A stretch of 64,000 nucleotides of DNA from Vibrio navarrensis (GCF_015767675.1 NZ_CP065217.1:1240001-1304000), one strand, 5' to 3'; numbered from the stretch's first letter, positions 19,049 to 28,580 are shown. A program made the numbers and translations. Notes: a model not told the origin generated them from the sequence alone.

Positions 19049-21589
19049 TTGCAAACGGTGGAATATACTTATGAAACAAGAATGATATTGAAGAATAGTT
19101 TTGCTGTTATGGATGACCTCACGCAGAAAAAATCGGTAGCTGAGCCGATTTCACAACCGCTCAAGCCTTGGAACCACATCATTGACTGGCGGATCGACAC
19201 CTCAGAACAAACCTTTCATTGTGAGGCCGAATGTTGTGCTTGGTTTGGCTTTGACTTAAGCCCAGTGCCTTTGAGCCGATTGATTCAGTCTGTTGCTACA
19301 GAACAGAAAAAGCGGGTGATTGAGACCTTCAAGCAAGTCCTTACCTCGGGCAAGGAACAGTTTTTACGCTGCCCGATATTGCTACCCAATCACGCTTTTA
19401 GTTTGGTTGAGCTGTATGTGGAAAAAATCTCTGCCCATGAACTGCAAGGAACGCTGACACCGCTGTTTACCGTCACCAGTCAGGAAGAGGTGGCGCAGGT
19501 GCTCTACTCGGTGTTTGAAAACGCGCACCACGGAATTTTAGTGACTGATGAAGAGACGCGCATTCTCGCCTGCAATCGCTATTTTGAGCGTGTCACGGGG
19601 TATCTGCGCAGTGAGCTCGCAGGCTTGAAAACCAGTATCTTTAACGCAGATAAACATTCGGACAGTTACTATCAGGCGCTGTGGCAAAACTTGGCTGAGC
19701 ATGGTTATTGGACTGGAACCATACTGACACGCACCGCCTCTGGTGAAAACTTGCCGCAAGAGCTAACCATTCAGCGCGTCAGCGTCGGGAACGGACGCAA
19801 ATTCTATCTTGGACTTAGCACCGATCTGTCGGCCCATTTCGAGCGAATCAATGATAACGAGCACGGCGGGGTGGATCTGCTCACTCAACTGCCAGCCAAA
19901 GATCGTTTTCTCTCCTTGTTAGAAGGTTTGTGCCGAAAACGCAGTAAGGTCTCAGATACAGGCTGTATTTTGTTGGCCATCCAGCCCAATTTTGCTGAGC
20001 AAGAGCTGCCAGATATCAAAAGAGCATTTGCCAACTATTTGCAGCAACAGACCAACGCAGTACTGAGCGGCTATATCGGGCACAACAAATTTGCTGTTTG
20101 TTTGGAGTTTCACCATCCGCAGCGTATTCAGAAAATCCGAGCTATCCGCCGGGCGATCAAACTGTTTTTCCACGCGTTCAAAGCGGCCGATTTACCGTTG
20201 GCACAAGCGCTGTCTTCTGGACGAACAGGGGTCTCCGTGTTGGGACTGGATGCAAAAACCTCGCGCACCTTGTTCTCGCATGCCAATCAAGCGCTACTCG
20301 AAATGCATTCCGGGCAGCAGAATCACATCAGCTTTTATGACCATCAGATGCATGTGCAGATCGATAAGAAAAAGCGTCTGGAAGAACTGCTGATTCGCTG
20401 TGTAAAAGAGGGAAAGCTTGAAGTGCACTACCAGCCGATTGTCAACATTCACCAATGGCGAGTCGAAAAGTTCGAAGCGCTGTGCCGTTTTCCGCCATCG
20501 CTCAGTGCAGAAGCGTCGGTGCAAGAGCTCATTACTATTGCTGAAGATTTGGAAATGATTGAAACCTTGGACCAACAGGTGGCAAGTCAAGCACTGCGTG
20601 ATTTACCGAAACTGCAAGCACTGTTTGGTGAGCAGGTAGGCATTTCGTTCAATCGCTCTGTTCACTCTTCGGTGAGCGTGGATGCCATTCTTGATCAAAG
20701 CGCTTTTCTGATTGATGAAAGTGGCGTTGCACCGCACAGTGTGACACTGGAAATTACTGAAAGTGCCTATTTTGAAAGTGAAGAGCGCCACCATCACGCG
20801 CTGAACGTATTGCGTGATGCTGGGGTGACGTTAGCCGTAGACGATTTTGGCACGGGTTATTCCTCGCTCAGTTATCTCAAAGCGTGCCATTTTGATATTT
20901 TGAAAATTGACCGCATATTCGTCAGCGAGATTAAGTGTTGCTCGAATCAATACCGCATCGTGCGATCGTTGACGGAGCTATCTCATCAGCTCGGCCTTAA
21001 GGTGATTGCCGAAGGCGTAGAAACTGAAGAAGAACTGGAGATTATCAGCAGCATTGGTGTTGATAGTGTACAGGGATTTTTGTTTTCCAAACCTCGTTCG
21101 TTACAAAGCCTGCAAGATGGGGCGTTCGATCTACAACTTTTGCACCAGTACCGTAATAAGTTCGGTGCGAAAGGGGTGATCGCTGAGCTGGCGACTCCCG
21201 CGACACCGCATCTTGATCCCGGAGAGCCCATTTCCTTGGCGCACGAGTATCTTACGAAGGAGGATCTTAACATCTTGCCAGTGGTTGATGAGAAAGAGTG
21301 CGTTGGTTTTGTGGATCGTGAAGCAATGAACCTTCATTTAACCCCACACATGGGCACGGACACCGAAAGCATGAAAGAGGCCTCGCTGTGGAACAAACGC
21401 GTGAATCAAGTGATGGTAACCGCGTTTGAAGAGGTGCATTGGCAAACGCAGCTCAGCGCTTTGCCGAGTGTGATTAACCAGACCGAAGCGTTTCCCTGGA
21501 TTTTGGTCGATGACCAAGGGCACTACAAAGGCTTGGTGGAAATGCATACAATACTCAAGTATTTAACCCAGCAAAACGTGTATCAATAG
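19049..21589 (+). CDS. PAS-GGDEF(degenerate)-EAL-CBS c-di-GMP phosphodiesterase
   Basis: An approximately 846-residue cytoplasmic signalling protein. After an N-terminal PAS-like segment (about 40-140) comes a second PAS domain (about 150-255; FENAHHGILVTDEETRILACN). A GGDEF-like domain follows whose signature is GHNKF, so it should not synthesise c-di-GMP. The EAL domain (about 445-690) has the catalytic set: EAL, SFNRS, EITES, DDFGTGYSSL, KIDRIF, AEGVET and VQGFLFSKP. A C-terminal CBS pair (about 720-840) may bind a nucleotide. It should therefore degrade c-di-GMP under control of PAS and CBS inputs. The start is uncertain: TTG 19049, with AAGG just before it, or ATG 19082. Confidence 0.88.
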   Translation: MQTVEYTYETRMILKNSFAVMDDLTQKKSVAEPISQPLKPWNHIIDWRIDTSEQTFHCEAECCAWFGFDLSPVPLSRLIQSVATEQKKRVIETFKQVLTSGKEQFLRCPILLPNHAFSLVELYVEKISAHELQGTLTPLFTVTSQEEVAQVLYSVFENAHHGILVTDEETRILACNRYFERVTGYLRSELAGLKTSIFNADKHSDSYYQALWQNLAEHGYWTGTILTRTASGENLPQELTIQRVSVGNGRKFYLGLSTDLSAHFERINDNEHGGVDLLTQLPAKDRFLSLLEGLCRKRSKVSDTGCILLAIQPNFAEQELPDIKRAFANYLQQQTNAVLSGYIGHNKFAVCLEFHHPQRIQKIRAIRRAIKLFFHAFKAADLPLAQALSSGRTGVSVLGLDAKTSRTLFSHANQALLEMHSGQQNHISFYDHQMHVQIDKKKRLEELLIRCVKEGKLEVHYQPIVNIHQWRVEKFEALCRFPPSLSAEASVQELITIAEDLEMIETLDQQVASQALRDLPKLQALFGEQVGISFNRSVHSSVSVDAILDQSAFLIDESGVAPHSVTLEITESAYFESEERHHHALNVLRDAGVTLAVDDFGTGYSSLSYLKACHFDILKIDRIFVSEIKCCSNQYRIVRSLTELSHQLGLKVIAEGVETEEELEIISSIGVDSVQGFLFSKPRSLQSLQDGAFDLQLLHQYRNKFGAKGVIAELATPATPHLDPGEPISLAHEYLTKEDLNILPVVDEKECVGFVDREAMNLHLTPHMGTDTESMKEASLWNKRVNQVMVTAFEEVHWQTQLSALPSVINQTEAFPWILVDDQGHYKGLVEMHTILKYLTQQNVYQ

Positions 21590-21677
21590 TTTGTTTCATC
21601 GCCGCCGAGCTATCGATTGCCGTTATTCAGCGCTTTCGGTATCATCCGGGCTCGGTTTACAGTCAAGTTTAACGCTC

Positions 21678-22364
21678 ATGGTCCAGTTTCTACTCTCTTC
21701 ATTTGCACCCATGTTGCTTGGTGCACAGTTGGTTCTCACTCTCGTGCTGGTAAAAGGCGACATTTGCCCGGGGCAGCGTGGTCGTATTCACAAAGTGTTG
21801 CCCGCTCTGGGGCTGATGTGGATGGCGGTTTCCTCGCTGGAAATCGCGGCGTTTTTAGTGGTGTTTGCCATTTTCTACTTTTATTCCAAAGTGCAGACAG
21901 GCAAAACGCGTCAAGAAGGGCCGCTTTGGGTACTGTATCTGGCTGACGGTTTAGCCCTCTCTTTTGTTGCTTTGCAAGCAGTAAAACAGTCTCATTGGAG
22001 CGCCGCGCTAGTCACGGTTCTCCTAACGGTATTACTGGGCGCTATTTTTACTCATCTGCTGTTGGTGATTGCTCGCTCACGTTTGCAGGCTTTTCATCGC
22101 ATTTTGCCTTTTAGTGGCATTATCGCGGCGATGTTGACGGCGCTGGCGCTGCTGGCCGTGGCGTCAGGGTTTGGTGCTGAGCAATTAGAGCAAGTCACAC
22201 CATTAATGCTGGCCAGCCTCGTACTGATGATCGTGGGGGTGGTTATGTGGTGTTGGCATATTTTCTCTGGCAAAGCCGCGCACAAGATTCAATTAGCCAT
22301 TGCGTGGTTGATGCTGTTGGCATCGGCAAGTTGCATGCACATGCTGTTTAGTCTCCCTGCCTGA
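21678..22364 (+). CDS. Conserved inner-membrane protein of unknown function
   Basis: About 228 residues from the ATG at 21678. Seven or so hydrophobic helices are separated by short basic loops (VKGDICPGQRGRIHK, SKVQTGKTRQE). I do not recognise the family. It follows the EAL protein by about 90 bases in the same direction, so both may be on one transcript. A longer frame from 21591 would add a basic, non-hydrophobic leader and is unlikely to be used. Confidence 0.65.
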   Translation: MVQFLLSSFAPMLLGAQLVLTLVLVKGDICPGQRGRIHKVLPALGLMWMAVSSLEIAAFLVVFAIFYFYSKVQTGKTRQEGPLWVLYLADGLALSFVALQAVKQSHWSAALVTVLLTVLLGAIFTHLLLVIARSRLQAFHRILPFSGIIAAMLTALALLAVASGFGAEQLEQVTPLMLASLVLMIVGVVMWCWHIFSGKAAHKIQLAIAWLMLLASASCMHMLFSLPA

Positions 22365-22411
22365 TAGCGCGACAACATTTAGATCTTCTTCACTTTTTAT
22401 CTACGGATTTG

Positions 22412-22456
22412 TGGCTACGCTTACTACTTGAGGTACTCAAAAAAGGAGCGTAGCCA
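22412..22456 (+). promoter_or_regulatory. Hairpin spanning the ribosome site and start codon of the DUF4250 gene
   Basis: TGGCTACGCT at 22412-22421 can pair with AGCGTAGCCA at 22447-22456, a perfect 10-bp helix. A smaller hairpin (TTGAG, loop GTA, CTCAA; 22428-22440) sits inside. The 3' strand contains half of the GGAG ribosome site and the first base of the start codon. If it folds, translation initiation would be restrained. No T run follows, so it is not a terminator. Confidence 0.55.
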
Positions 22457-22656
22457 TGGATTTGAGCAATGTAGAGCGCTTAGACAGTATTATTCTGCTG
22501 GGGATCGTCAATGAAAAGTTGCGCCTAGAATGTGACAGTTTTGACGATCTGGTGAGCACGTATGAAATGGACGTTGAACAGGTGATCGGCAAGTTAGATG
22601 TGCTTGGTTATCAATACGATCCACTGACCAATCAGTTTAAATCATACTCACGCTGA
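22456..22656 (+). CDS. DUF4250 domain protein
   Basis: A 66-residue soluble protein that matches the DUF4250 pattern along its whole length: an N-terminal helix with ILLGIVNEKLRLE, a middle DDLVSTYEMD, and the C-terminal LGYQYDPLTNQFK. The middle part looks like a small helix-turn-helix-like bundle, but no function is established. A strong AAAAGGAG lies seven bases before the ATG, inside the hairpin described separately. It is transcribed toward metR and shares a terminator with it. Confidence 0.8.
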   Translation: MDLSNVERLDSIILLGIVNEKLRLECDSFDDLVSTYEMDVEQVIGKLDVLGYQYDPLTNQFKSYSR

Positions 22657-22663
22657 GCATTTT

Positions 22664-23575
22664 TTAAGCCATCTTGATACCATCAAGGTGGCTTTTGCAT
22701 TGCTGGCGTGCGGTGGCAAAAAACGCTTGCAGATAGCGCTTCTCTTTGTCGCTATTGCGCGTTGCGGCAAACAGGCGGCGCCACAAGCCCTTGCCCAGCG
22801 GGATGCTGGTAATGAGCCCTTGCCGGGAAAATTCGCTAATCGCCCAGTTTGGCAGCGCAGCCACTCCCAGACCCGCCGACACCATCTGCACCAACATCAA
22901 TGTGTTATCCGCTTGCTTCCATTTCGCCGGCTCTACTCCAGCGGGAGCCAGAAAGTGTTTGACCACATCTAAGCGCTGCTTTTGGACCGGGTAAGTCAGC
23001 ATGGTTTGATCAGCCAGATCGCTTGGTTCTAAGCGTGTTTTATTCGCCAATGGGTGACTGGTGGCGGTGATAAGTCGCATCTCAAAATCAAACAGAGGCT
23101 CATAATGGACTTCACCGCGCGGTTGAATGTCTGAAGTGATCACCAAATCCAATTCGCCCGCCATCAGCGCAGGTAAAGGTTCAAAACCAAAACCCGATGA
23201 GAAATCGAGAGTCACGCTCGGCCAAGTGAGTTGATACTCTTTCAGAGCGGGCATGAGCCATTGAAAACAGGAGTGGCACTCGATCGCCATATGTAAACGG
23301 CCATTCACATCCTCTTTTAAGCTAGCGAGCTCGTTTTCCGCTCGGGCAAGCTTGGGCAAAACCTCGTCGGCGACGCGTAGCAAAATTTCCCCTTCCGAGG
23401 TGAATTTCACCGGGCGTGTTTTACGCAAAAATAACTGCCCGCCGATCCTTGCCTCAAGATCTTTGATCTGATGGGAGAGAGCGGACTGAGTGAGGTGCAG
23501 CGCCGTTGCCGTCGCAGTGAGTGAGCCAGTATCGCGTAGCGATGTCAGGGTTTTTAGGTGTTTCAACTCGATCAT
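22664..23575 (-). CDS. metR: MetR, LysR-type activator of methionine genes
   Basis: A 303-residue LysR-family regulator. The N-terminal winged HTH is at residues 1-60 (ETGSL-type turn in RDTGSLTATATALHLTQSAL), followed by the periplasmic-binding-like effector domain. The sequence and its divergent position to metE identify MetR, which uses homocysteine as co-activator for metE and other methionine genes. A MetJ-type operator lies 68 bases upstream of its start, consistent with repression of metR by S-adenosylmethionine-bound MetJ. The stop codon lies within a hairpin shared with the convergent DUF4250 gene. Confidence 0.93.
   Translation of the reverse strand: MIELKHLKTLTSLRDTGSLTATATALHLTQSALSHQIKDLEARIGGQLFLRKTRPVKFTSEGEILLRVADEVLPKLARAENELASLKEDVNGRLHMAIECHSCFQWLMPALKEYQLTWPSVTLDFSSGFGFEPLPALMAGELDLVITSDIQPRGEVHYEPLFDFEMRLITATSHPLANKTRLEPSDLADQTMLTYPVQKQRLDVVKHFLAPAGVEPAKWKQADNTLMLVQMVSAGLGVAALPNWAISEFSRQGLITSIPLGKGLWRRLFAATRNSDKEKRYLQAFFATARQQCKSHLDGIKMA
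22666..22694. terminator. Bidirectional terminator between the DUF4250 gene and metR
   Basis: Stem AAGCCATCTTGA / TCAAGGTGGCTT (one G-U pair) with a five-base loop. T runs flank both sides, TTTT after it on the plus strand and TTTTT-complement on the other. It includes the final codons of metR. Confidence 0.75.
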
Positions 23576-23642
23576 GAATCCCTCTCATCTTCCTTGCTGT
23601 ATGCATGAGTCTTTGTAACTTACCTGGATTTTTTGGAGCTGT

Positions 23643-23658
23643 AAACATCTAGACGTCT
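23643..23658. promoter_or_regulatory. Tandem MetJ operator (met boxes)
   Basis: AGACGTCT at 23651-23658 is an exact match to the MetJ met-box consensus. The preceding eight bases, AAACATCT, match at six of eight positions, giving the tandem arrangement that MetJ dimers need. It lies between the divergent metR and metE genes, nearer metR. Confidence 0.85.
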
Positions 23659-23689
23659 ATTTGTTTTGTGCTGACGTTTGAGCGCATCA

Positions 23690-23702
23690 TGAATTTTTTT
23701 AA
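23690..23702. promoter_or_regulatory. Candidate MetR binding site
   Basis: TGAATTTTTTTAA resembles the MetR palindrome TGAA-N5-TTCA at seven of eight conserved positions. It is placed about 155 bases upstream of the metE start, in the divergent promoter region. The AT-rich context lowers confidence. Confidence 0.4.
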
Positions 23703-23857
23703 TAAACAAGTTGAATATTTGACGCTTGTTCCATGGTGGGATTGGCGAGATAGTTTAGCCATCTGGACATCCTGATGGGATGCAAAGCAAATTGTCGAAC
23801 AAATATAAACTGTCCATCAAATACTAATAGACCAAGCATAGAAAAAGGAATAAGACC

Positions 23858-26146
23858 ATGACGACCACAACGCACATCCTCGGCTACCCGCGTATCGGTG
23901 AAAAACGAGAACTCAAGTTTGCACAAGAAAAGTACTGGCGTGGAGAGATTGACCAAACCGAGTTGAAGAAAGTCGGCGCTCATTTACGCCAGCAGAACTG
24001 GCAAGTGCAAAAAGAGGCAGGGTTGAGCTACGCCACGGCGGGTGATTTTGCTTGGTATGACCATGTGCTGACCACCACGCTGCTGCTTGGTCATGTGCCG
24101 AAACGCCATCGTCATGGCTTTCCTGATCTCGATACCTTGTTTCGTGTTGGCCGCGGTCAGTCCCAGTCTGATTGCGGCTGTCATGGCGCAGCAGCATCGG
24201 ACATGACCAAATGGTTTAATACTAACTATCACTATATCGTTCCGGAATTTAGCCGCGATGATACCTTTGAGGTGAGCTGGCCACAGCTGTTTGAAGAGGT
24301 CAGTGAAGCGGTTCAAGCGGGGCATAACGTTAAACCAGCGCTGCTTGGCCCTCTAAGCTACCTCTATTTGGGTAAAGAAGTGGAAGAAGGCTTTGACCGC
24401 CTGACGCTGCTTCCCCGTCTGCTCAGTGCTTATCAGGCGATTTTGGCCAAGCTGGCAAAACAAGGGGTGACATGGGTACAAATTGACGAGCCGATTCTGG
24501 CACTTGAGCTGGAAAAGCCGTGGCTAGATGCCTTCAAGTTGGCCTATCAAGTGATCCGTGGTGAGGTCAAAGTACTGCTGACGACTTATTTCGATGCCGT
24601 GACCGATTGCTTAGAGCGTGTTGTGGAACTTGACGTGGACGGTTTACATATCGACCTTGCAGCGGCACCAGAGCAACTGGATGAGGTGCTTGCGGTATTG
24701 CCTCCGCATTGGGTGCTGTCTGTCGGAGTGGTGAATGGCCGCAACGTGTGGCGCTCGGATCTTGCGGCGCAATATCAACGCTTGTTACCTGTGAAGGCAC
24801 TGCTTGGTGAACGTTTGTGGGTCGCGAGTTCCTGTTCACTGCTGCACAGCCCGGTAGATTTAGATCTTGAATCAGCCCTTAGCGAAGAAGTACACAGCTG
24901 GTTTGCGTTTGCCAAGCAGAAAGTGTCGGAAGTGGTGCTGCTTGGCCGAGCCTTGGACGGGAACGAGGACGCGATTGCGCAATGTGCGGTGTATAGCCAA
25001 CCGATTCAAGCGCGCAAGTCAGCAAGTCATGTTCATAAGCCGCAGGTACAAGCCCGTGTGAATGCGATTTCGCCCGCGTTTGCTAAGCGCAGTGCCCCTT
25101 ATGTGCAGCGATCCGCGCATCAGGCAGAAGTGCTGAAACTGCCGCTGTTACCAACCACCACGATCGGTTCCTTCCCACAAACGGCAGAGATCCGGGTTCA
25201 GCGCAGTGCCTACCGCGCAGGCCAGTTGTCGCAGGCCGAGTACACCCAAGCGCTGAAAGAGCACATTGCCGACGCCGTGAAACGACAGGAAGCGTTGGAT
25301 CTGGACGTGTTGGTGCATGGTGAAGCAGAACGCAACGACATGGTGGAATACTTTGCTGAAAACCTGGCAGGCTTTCAAACCACTCAGTTTGGCTGGGTAC
25401 AAAGCTACGGCTCGCGCTGCGTGAAACCGGCCATCGTGGTCGCGGACATCGAACGTGAGCAACCCATTACGGTGGAGTGGTCCAAGTACGCGCAATCACT
25501 GACTTCAAAACAGATGAAAGGCATGTTGACGGGCCCAGTGACGATTCTGTGCTGGACCTTCCCACGTGAAGACATCAGCCGCAAAGCGATCGCCCAGCAA
25601 CTGGCTTTGGCGCTTCGTGATGAGGTGTCGGATCTGCAAGATGCAGGCATCAACATCATTCAAATTGATGAGCCAGCGATTCGCGAAGGGTTGCCATTGA
25701 AGAAACGCGATCATCAGGCGTATCTAGATTGGGCGGTCGAAGCGTTTCGCATTGCAGCGGCCAGTGCCAAGCCAGAAACGCAGATTCATACCCACATGTG
25801 CTACAGCGAGTTCAACGAAATTATTGAATCGGTCGCAGCACTGGATGCTGATGTCATCACCATTGAAACCTCGCGTTCAAATATGGAACTGCTTAAAGCG
25901 TTTGAAGAGTTCAACTATCCCAATGAAATTGGCCCGGGTGTGTATGACATTCACTCACCGAACATTCCGACAGAGGAGTGGATTGTGGATTTGATTCAAA
26001 AAGCGGCGCAGAAAATTCCGGTCAAGCGTTTGTGGGTGAACCCAGATTGCGGTTTGAAAACGCGCAACTGGCCTGAGACCGAAGCGGCATTGGCGAATCT
26101 CGTTGCGGCGGCAAAAACATTACGCAAGTCGCTGACAGAAGCATAG
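23858..26146 (+). CDS. metE: MetE, cobalamin-independent methionine synthase
   Basis: A 762-residue enzyme that transfers the methyl group of 5-methyl-tetrahydropteroyl-triglutamate to homocysteine, forming methionine without vitamin B12. The N-terminal half begins [15 protein letters not shown]. The catalytic C-terminal barrel has the zinc ligands in HTHMCYSEF (His and Cys), a Glu in between, and a later Cys in [20 protein letters not shown] is also characteristic. AAGGA precedes the ATG. Control by MetR and MetJ is indicated by the divergent metR and operator sites upstream. Confidence 0.97.
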   Translation: MTTTTHILGYPRIGEKRELKFAQEKYWRGEIDQTELKKVGAHLRQQNWQVQKEAGLSYATAGDFAWYDHVLTTTLLLGHVPKRHRHGFPDLDTLFRVGRGQSQSDCGCHGAAASDMTKWFNTNYHYIVPEFSRDDTFEVSWPQLFEEVSEAVQAGHNVKPALLGPLSYLYLGKEVEEGFDRLTLLPRLLSAYQAILAKLAKQGVTWVQIDEPILALELEKPWLDAFKLAYQVIRGEVKVLLTTYFDAVTDCLERVVELDVDGLHIDLAAAPEQLDEVLAVLPPHWVLSVGVVNGRNVWRSDLAAQYQRLLPVKALLGERLWVASSCSLLHSPVDLDLESALSEEVHSWFAFAKQKVSEVVLLGRALDGNEDAIAQCAVYSQPIQARKSASHVHKPQVQARVNAISPAFAKRSAPYVQRSAHQAEVLKLPLLPTTTIGSFPQTAEIRVQRSAYRAGQLSQAEYTQALKEHIADAVKRQEALDLDVLVHGEAERNDMVEYFAENLAGFQTTQFGWVQSYGSRCVKPAIVVADIEREQPITVEWSKYAQSLTSKQMKGMLTGPVTILCWTFPREDISRKAIAQQLALALRDEVSDLQDAGINIIQIDEPAIREGLPLKKRDHQAYLDWAVEAFRIAAASAKPETQIHTHMCYSEFNEIIESVAALDADVITIETSRSNMELLKAFEEFNYPNEIGPGVYDIHSPNIPTEEWIVDLIQKAAQKIPVKRLWVNPDCGLKTRNWPETEAALANLVAAAKTLRKSLTEA

Positions 26147-26158
26147 AGCTAAAAAGAG

Positions 26159-26185
26159 CAGGGGATTGATTCAGTCAATCCCCTG
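26159..26185 (+). terminator. Hairpin terminator after metE
   Basis: Perfect 11-bp stem CAGGGGATTGA / TCAATCCCCTG with a five-base loop, 12 bases past the metE stop. The following sequence is only weakly T-rich. It also separates metE from the convergent aspS. Confidence 0.75.
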
Positions 26186-26208
26186 TGAGTTTCACCTGGC
26201 GTGAGAAG

Positions 26209-26601
26209 CTACTTTGCCGCGCAGGTTTGCGCATTGACTAATTGGTCGGCGACCAATTGACCCCGAGAGTTGCGGATCTTGATGCGATACATCAGGCCCA
26301 AATCTAATTGGCTGCGAATTTCGTCGTTGCTACAGTAGCTATGGATGCTATTCGCCAGTACCTGCTCGGTTGGTTTGGCGCCCTGCGCATCGCTGTTGTA
26401 AATCATCATCATCTCAATCACGCTTTTGTTGGCTGAAATGCGCATGATTTTTAACGGACCATGTTCCAGTGGTAACCCTGCCGAGAGCATACCAGCACGA
26501 TTGGAAGCCATCAGTTCCAATTGACGCTCTCTGTCGTCATTTGAAGAGCAGCCTGCTAACGCAGAGAAAGCGAGAGCAGCGCAGATAATTTGCTTAAACA
26601 T
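26209..26601 (-). CDS. aspS: AspS/GspS-beta type II secretion pilotin lipoprotein
   Basis: A 130-residue lipoprotein with signal peptide and lipobox LAGC (Cys at 18). The mature part contains two further cysteines (SYC and QTC) that could form a disulfide. Length, the lipobox and the C-terminal QLVADQLVNAQTCAAK fit the Vibrio/Aeromonas pilotin AspS, which carries the secretin GspD to the outer membrane. In V. cholerae aspS lies next to metE, as here. It directly abuts yciI (stop codon and ATG adjoin), so it is probably in an operon with yciI and yciA. The secretion genes themselves are not in this window. Confidence 0.82.
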   Translation of the reverse strand: MFKQIICAALAFSALAGCSSNDDRERQLELMASNRAGMLSAGLPLEHGPLKIMRISANKSVIEMMMIYNSDAQGAKPTEQVLANSIHSYCSNDEIRSQLDLGLMYRIKIRNSRGQLVADQLVNAQTCAAK

Positions 26602-26898
26602 TTAGAAGACTTTTTTGAATGGTTTGACTATGACTTTAGCATAAACGCCAGCTTCGATGTACGGATCAGCATCTGCCCAAGATTGTGCTTCTTGCAGTGA
26701 AGCAAATTCAGCGATGACGGTCGAGCCAGTAAATCCTGCTTCACCCGGGTTCTCAGAATCAATGGCTGGCATTGGACCTGCCGTAAGCAAGCGTCCTTCA
26801 TTTTGAAGCTGTTGCAAACGAGCAAGATGTTGAGGGCGAACGCTCAAGCGCTTTTCTAATGAATTGTCTACATCCTGAGAAAAAATAACGTACCACAT
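26602..26898 (-). CDS. yciI: YciI family protein
   Basis: A 98-residue protein of the YciI/YCII superfamily (ferredoxin-like alpha/beta fold). It starts [17 protein letters not shown] and has the conserved [18 protein letters not shown] and the C-terminal [17 protein letters not shown]. Relatives bind small molecules or catalyse dehalogenation-like chemistry, but the cellular role of YciI is not settled. It sits between yciA and aspS on the same strand. Confidence 0.88.
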   Translation of the reverse strand: MWYVIFSQDVDNSLEKRLSVRPQHLARLQQLQNEGRLLTAGPMPAIDSENPGEAGFTGSTVIAEFASLQEAQSWADADPYIEAGVYAKVIVKPFKKVF

Positions 26899-27009
26899 GG
26901 TTGATTCCTTCCGTATTTCAAGGTGAATTTGCGCTTAATCTACCGCAGTTTGCTTGGTCCAGACAGAGAAATTCGACGTTTTGTGAAACGGTGCGACAAT
27001 TCTACCTTC

Positions 27010-27402
27010 TTAACGTACGGGTCGCGGTTTGCCTTCGCCGTCAATTGCGACGTAGTTGAAGGTGGCATTACACACCATGAAGCGATCTTCCACACCGTGG
27101 GCGCGGATAGGTTTGACCCACAATTCGAGATCAATCGACATTGAAGTGCGACCAATTTTGGTGCACTCGCCATAGCAGCACACCACGTCTCCTACTTTGA
27201 CTGGCTTTTTGAAGATGATATCGGAGACCGATACAGTAACGATTCGCCCAGAAGAGATCTCTTTGGCGAGAATGCCACCCGCAAGATCGAGTTGTGACAT
27301 GATCCAGCCACCAAAAATATCACCGTTGGCATTGGTATCAGCCGGCATTGCAAGGGTTCTTAGCAGTAGTTGACCCTTTGGAGAGTTGTATTCCTGACTC
27401 AT
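27010..27402 (-). CDS. yciA: YciA acyl-CoA thioesterase
   Basis: About 130 residues of hot-dog fold. The conserved catalytic stretch is MPADTNANGDIFGGWIMSQLD, with the Asp and Asn used in hydrolysis of acyl-CoA thioesters. Start set at the ATG 27402 (MSQEYNSPKG); the frame extends upstream to 27435 but those codons are not conserved in the family. In many gamma-proteobacteria yciA, yciI and yciB (next gene) are neighbours, as here. Confidence 0.92.
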   Translation of the reverse strand: MSQEYNSPKGQLLLRTLAMPADTNANGDIFGGWIMSQLDLAGGILAKEISSGRIVTVSVSDIIFKKPVKVGDVVCCYGECTKIGRTSMSIDLELWVKPIRAHGVEDRFMVCNATFNYVAIDGEGKPRPVR

Positions 27403-27481
27403 TTTGACATCCGCAACAAACAAAACAGCGACCAAGTGGGTCGCTGTAAGAATAAGTGGCGATTATAGCAAATAATCTGGA

Positions 27482-28045
27482 TTATTCATCGCTTGTGATG
27501 TCCGATGACTGGTTTTTATCCTCTTTTGGCATCTGCTTGTAGATGTATATACCAGTCAAAACCGTGAATCCCAATGTGGCGGCCAGCAGACCAAACACTT
27601 TAAAGTTCACCCAAGCATCCAGTGGTAGCTCGTAAGCAACGTAAACGTTGAGGCCGGCACAGAAGGAGAAGAAGGCAACCCATGCCCAGTTGATGTTGCT
27701 CCACACGCGATCCGGTAGCGTGAGTTCTTTGCCGAGCATGCCTTTGATCGCCGATTTACCCATAGCGTGGCTAACCGCTAAGCCAATGGCAAACACAACG
27801 TAAACAATCGTCACTTTCCATTTTATGAAGTTGTCGTCGTGCAAAAAGATGGTCATGCCGCCAAAGACGGCCACCATAAGAAAAGTGATCAACTGCATCT
27901 TTTCTACTTTCTTGTATAGCACGTAAGTAACAACCACTTGCACCGCGGTTGCGGCAATCAGAGCCCCAGTCGCGGTATAGATGTCGTACATCTTATAAAG
28001 AGCAAAAAAGATAATCAGTGGAATAAAATCAAGAATTTGCTTCAT
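27482..28045 (-). CDS. yciB: YciB/IspZ inner-membrane septation protein A
   Basis: A 187-residue membrane protein with about five hydrophobic helices. Typical YciB features are [20 protein letters not shown] at the start and [20 protein letters not shown] in the third quarter. The family has been linked to cell envelope integrity and septation with ZipA and other division proteins. The hydrophilic tail ([14 protein letters not shown]) is likely cytoplasmic. It is first in the direction of transcription toward yciA. Confidence 0.92.
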   Translation of the reverse strand: MKQILDFIPLIIFFALYKMYDIYTATGALIAATAVQVVVTYVLYKKVEKMQLITFLMVAVFGGMTIFLHDDNFIKWKVTIVYVVFAIGLAVSHAMGKSAIKGMLGKELTLPDRVWSNINWAWVAFFSFCAGLNVYVAYELPLDAWVNFKVFGLLAATLGFTVLTGIYIYKQMPKEDKNQSSDITSDE

Positions 28046-28194
28046 GAGGCAAAGAATTTCCTATTTATTGAATTGTCCACAGTCTATCTAAAACTGACCC
28101 AATGTGAAGAGGTCGAGACAAATGGATACAAAATTGGTTAGGCAAACAGCGTATCGGCGGCTTGCGAGTATCAAAGGGAATGTGCTGTGGTCGC

Positions 28195-28446
28195 TTAGTT
28201 GTAGTAAGCCCCCGATTGATATTCGCTGATGACTTGTTTCATATCGGCTAAGTAGCCTTCACTGCGCAAGTTATCGACGGTGTCACGCAGCTCTTCATCG
28301 GTCATGGCAAAACAGGTGGATTTGCCCGTGGTAAGGTTGAGGTAGTGGTGGTATTCATCCTCGCTGAAGTGGCCGAAGCGGTCTAAAAGCAGAGCTTTAA
28401 AACCATGATGAATCAAACCGTAGTAAGTGCGTCTGTGTAAGCTCAT
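28195..28446 (-). CDS. Small protein resembling the GemA/DUF1018 core
   Basis: About 83 residues from the ATG 28446, which has GAGG nine bases upstream. It begins MSLHRRTYYGLIHHGFKALL. The stretch EDEYHHYLNLTTGKSTCFAM and the following TDEELRDTVDNLRSEGYL look like the core of phage-type regulatory protein GemA (Mu gp16-like), in which a short helix, a TGK-S turn and a closing helix are conserved. No other phage gene is nearby, so it may be a domesticated relative. The match is by eye only. Confidence 0.55.
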   Translation of the reverse strand: MSLHRRTYYGLIHHGFKALLLDRFGHFSEDEYHHYLNLTTGKSTCFAMTDEELRDTVDNLRSEGYLADMKQVISEYQSGAYYN

Positions 28447-28580
28447 GACAAAAATCCTCATGTTCGCTTCAAGAGGTCAAAATGTAAAACCATTGACACT
28501 TCTCTGAGTGAGAAATTTCTTGCAATAGTAGTGCCATGAATGAAACACACTGATCCATAAAGAGATGCAGGGGAAAAACA

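Noticed and set aside
19071..19085. Tiny frame ATG-AAA-CAA-GAA-TGA overlapping a possible start of the EAL gene
   Set aside because: Only four codons with no ribosome site; likely chance.
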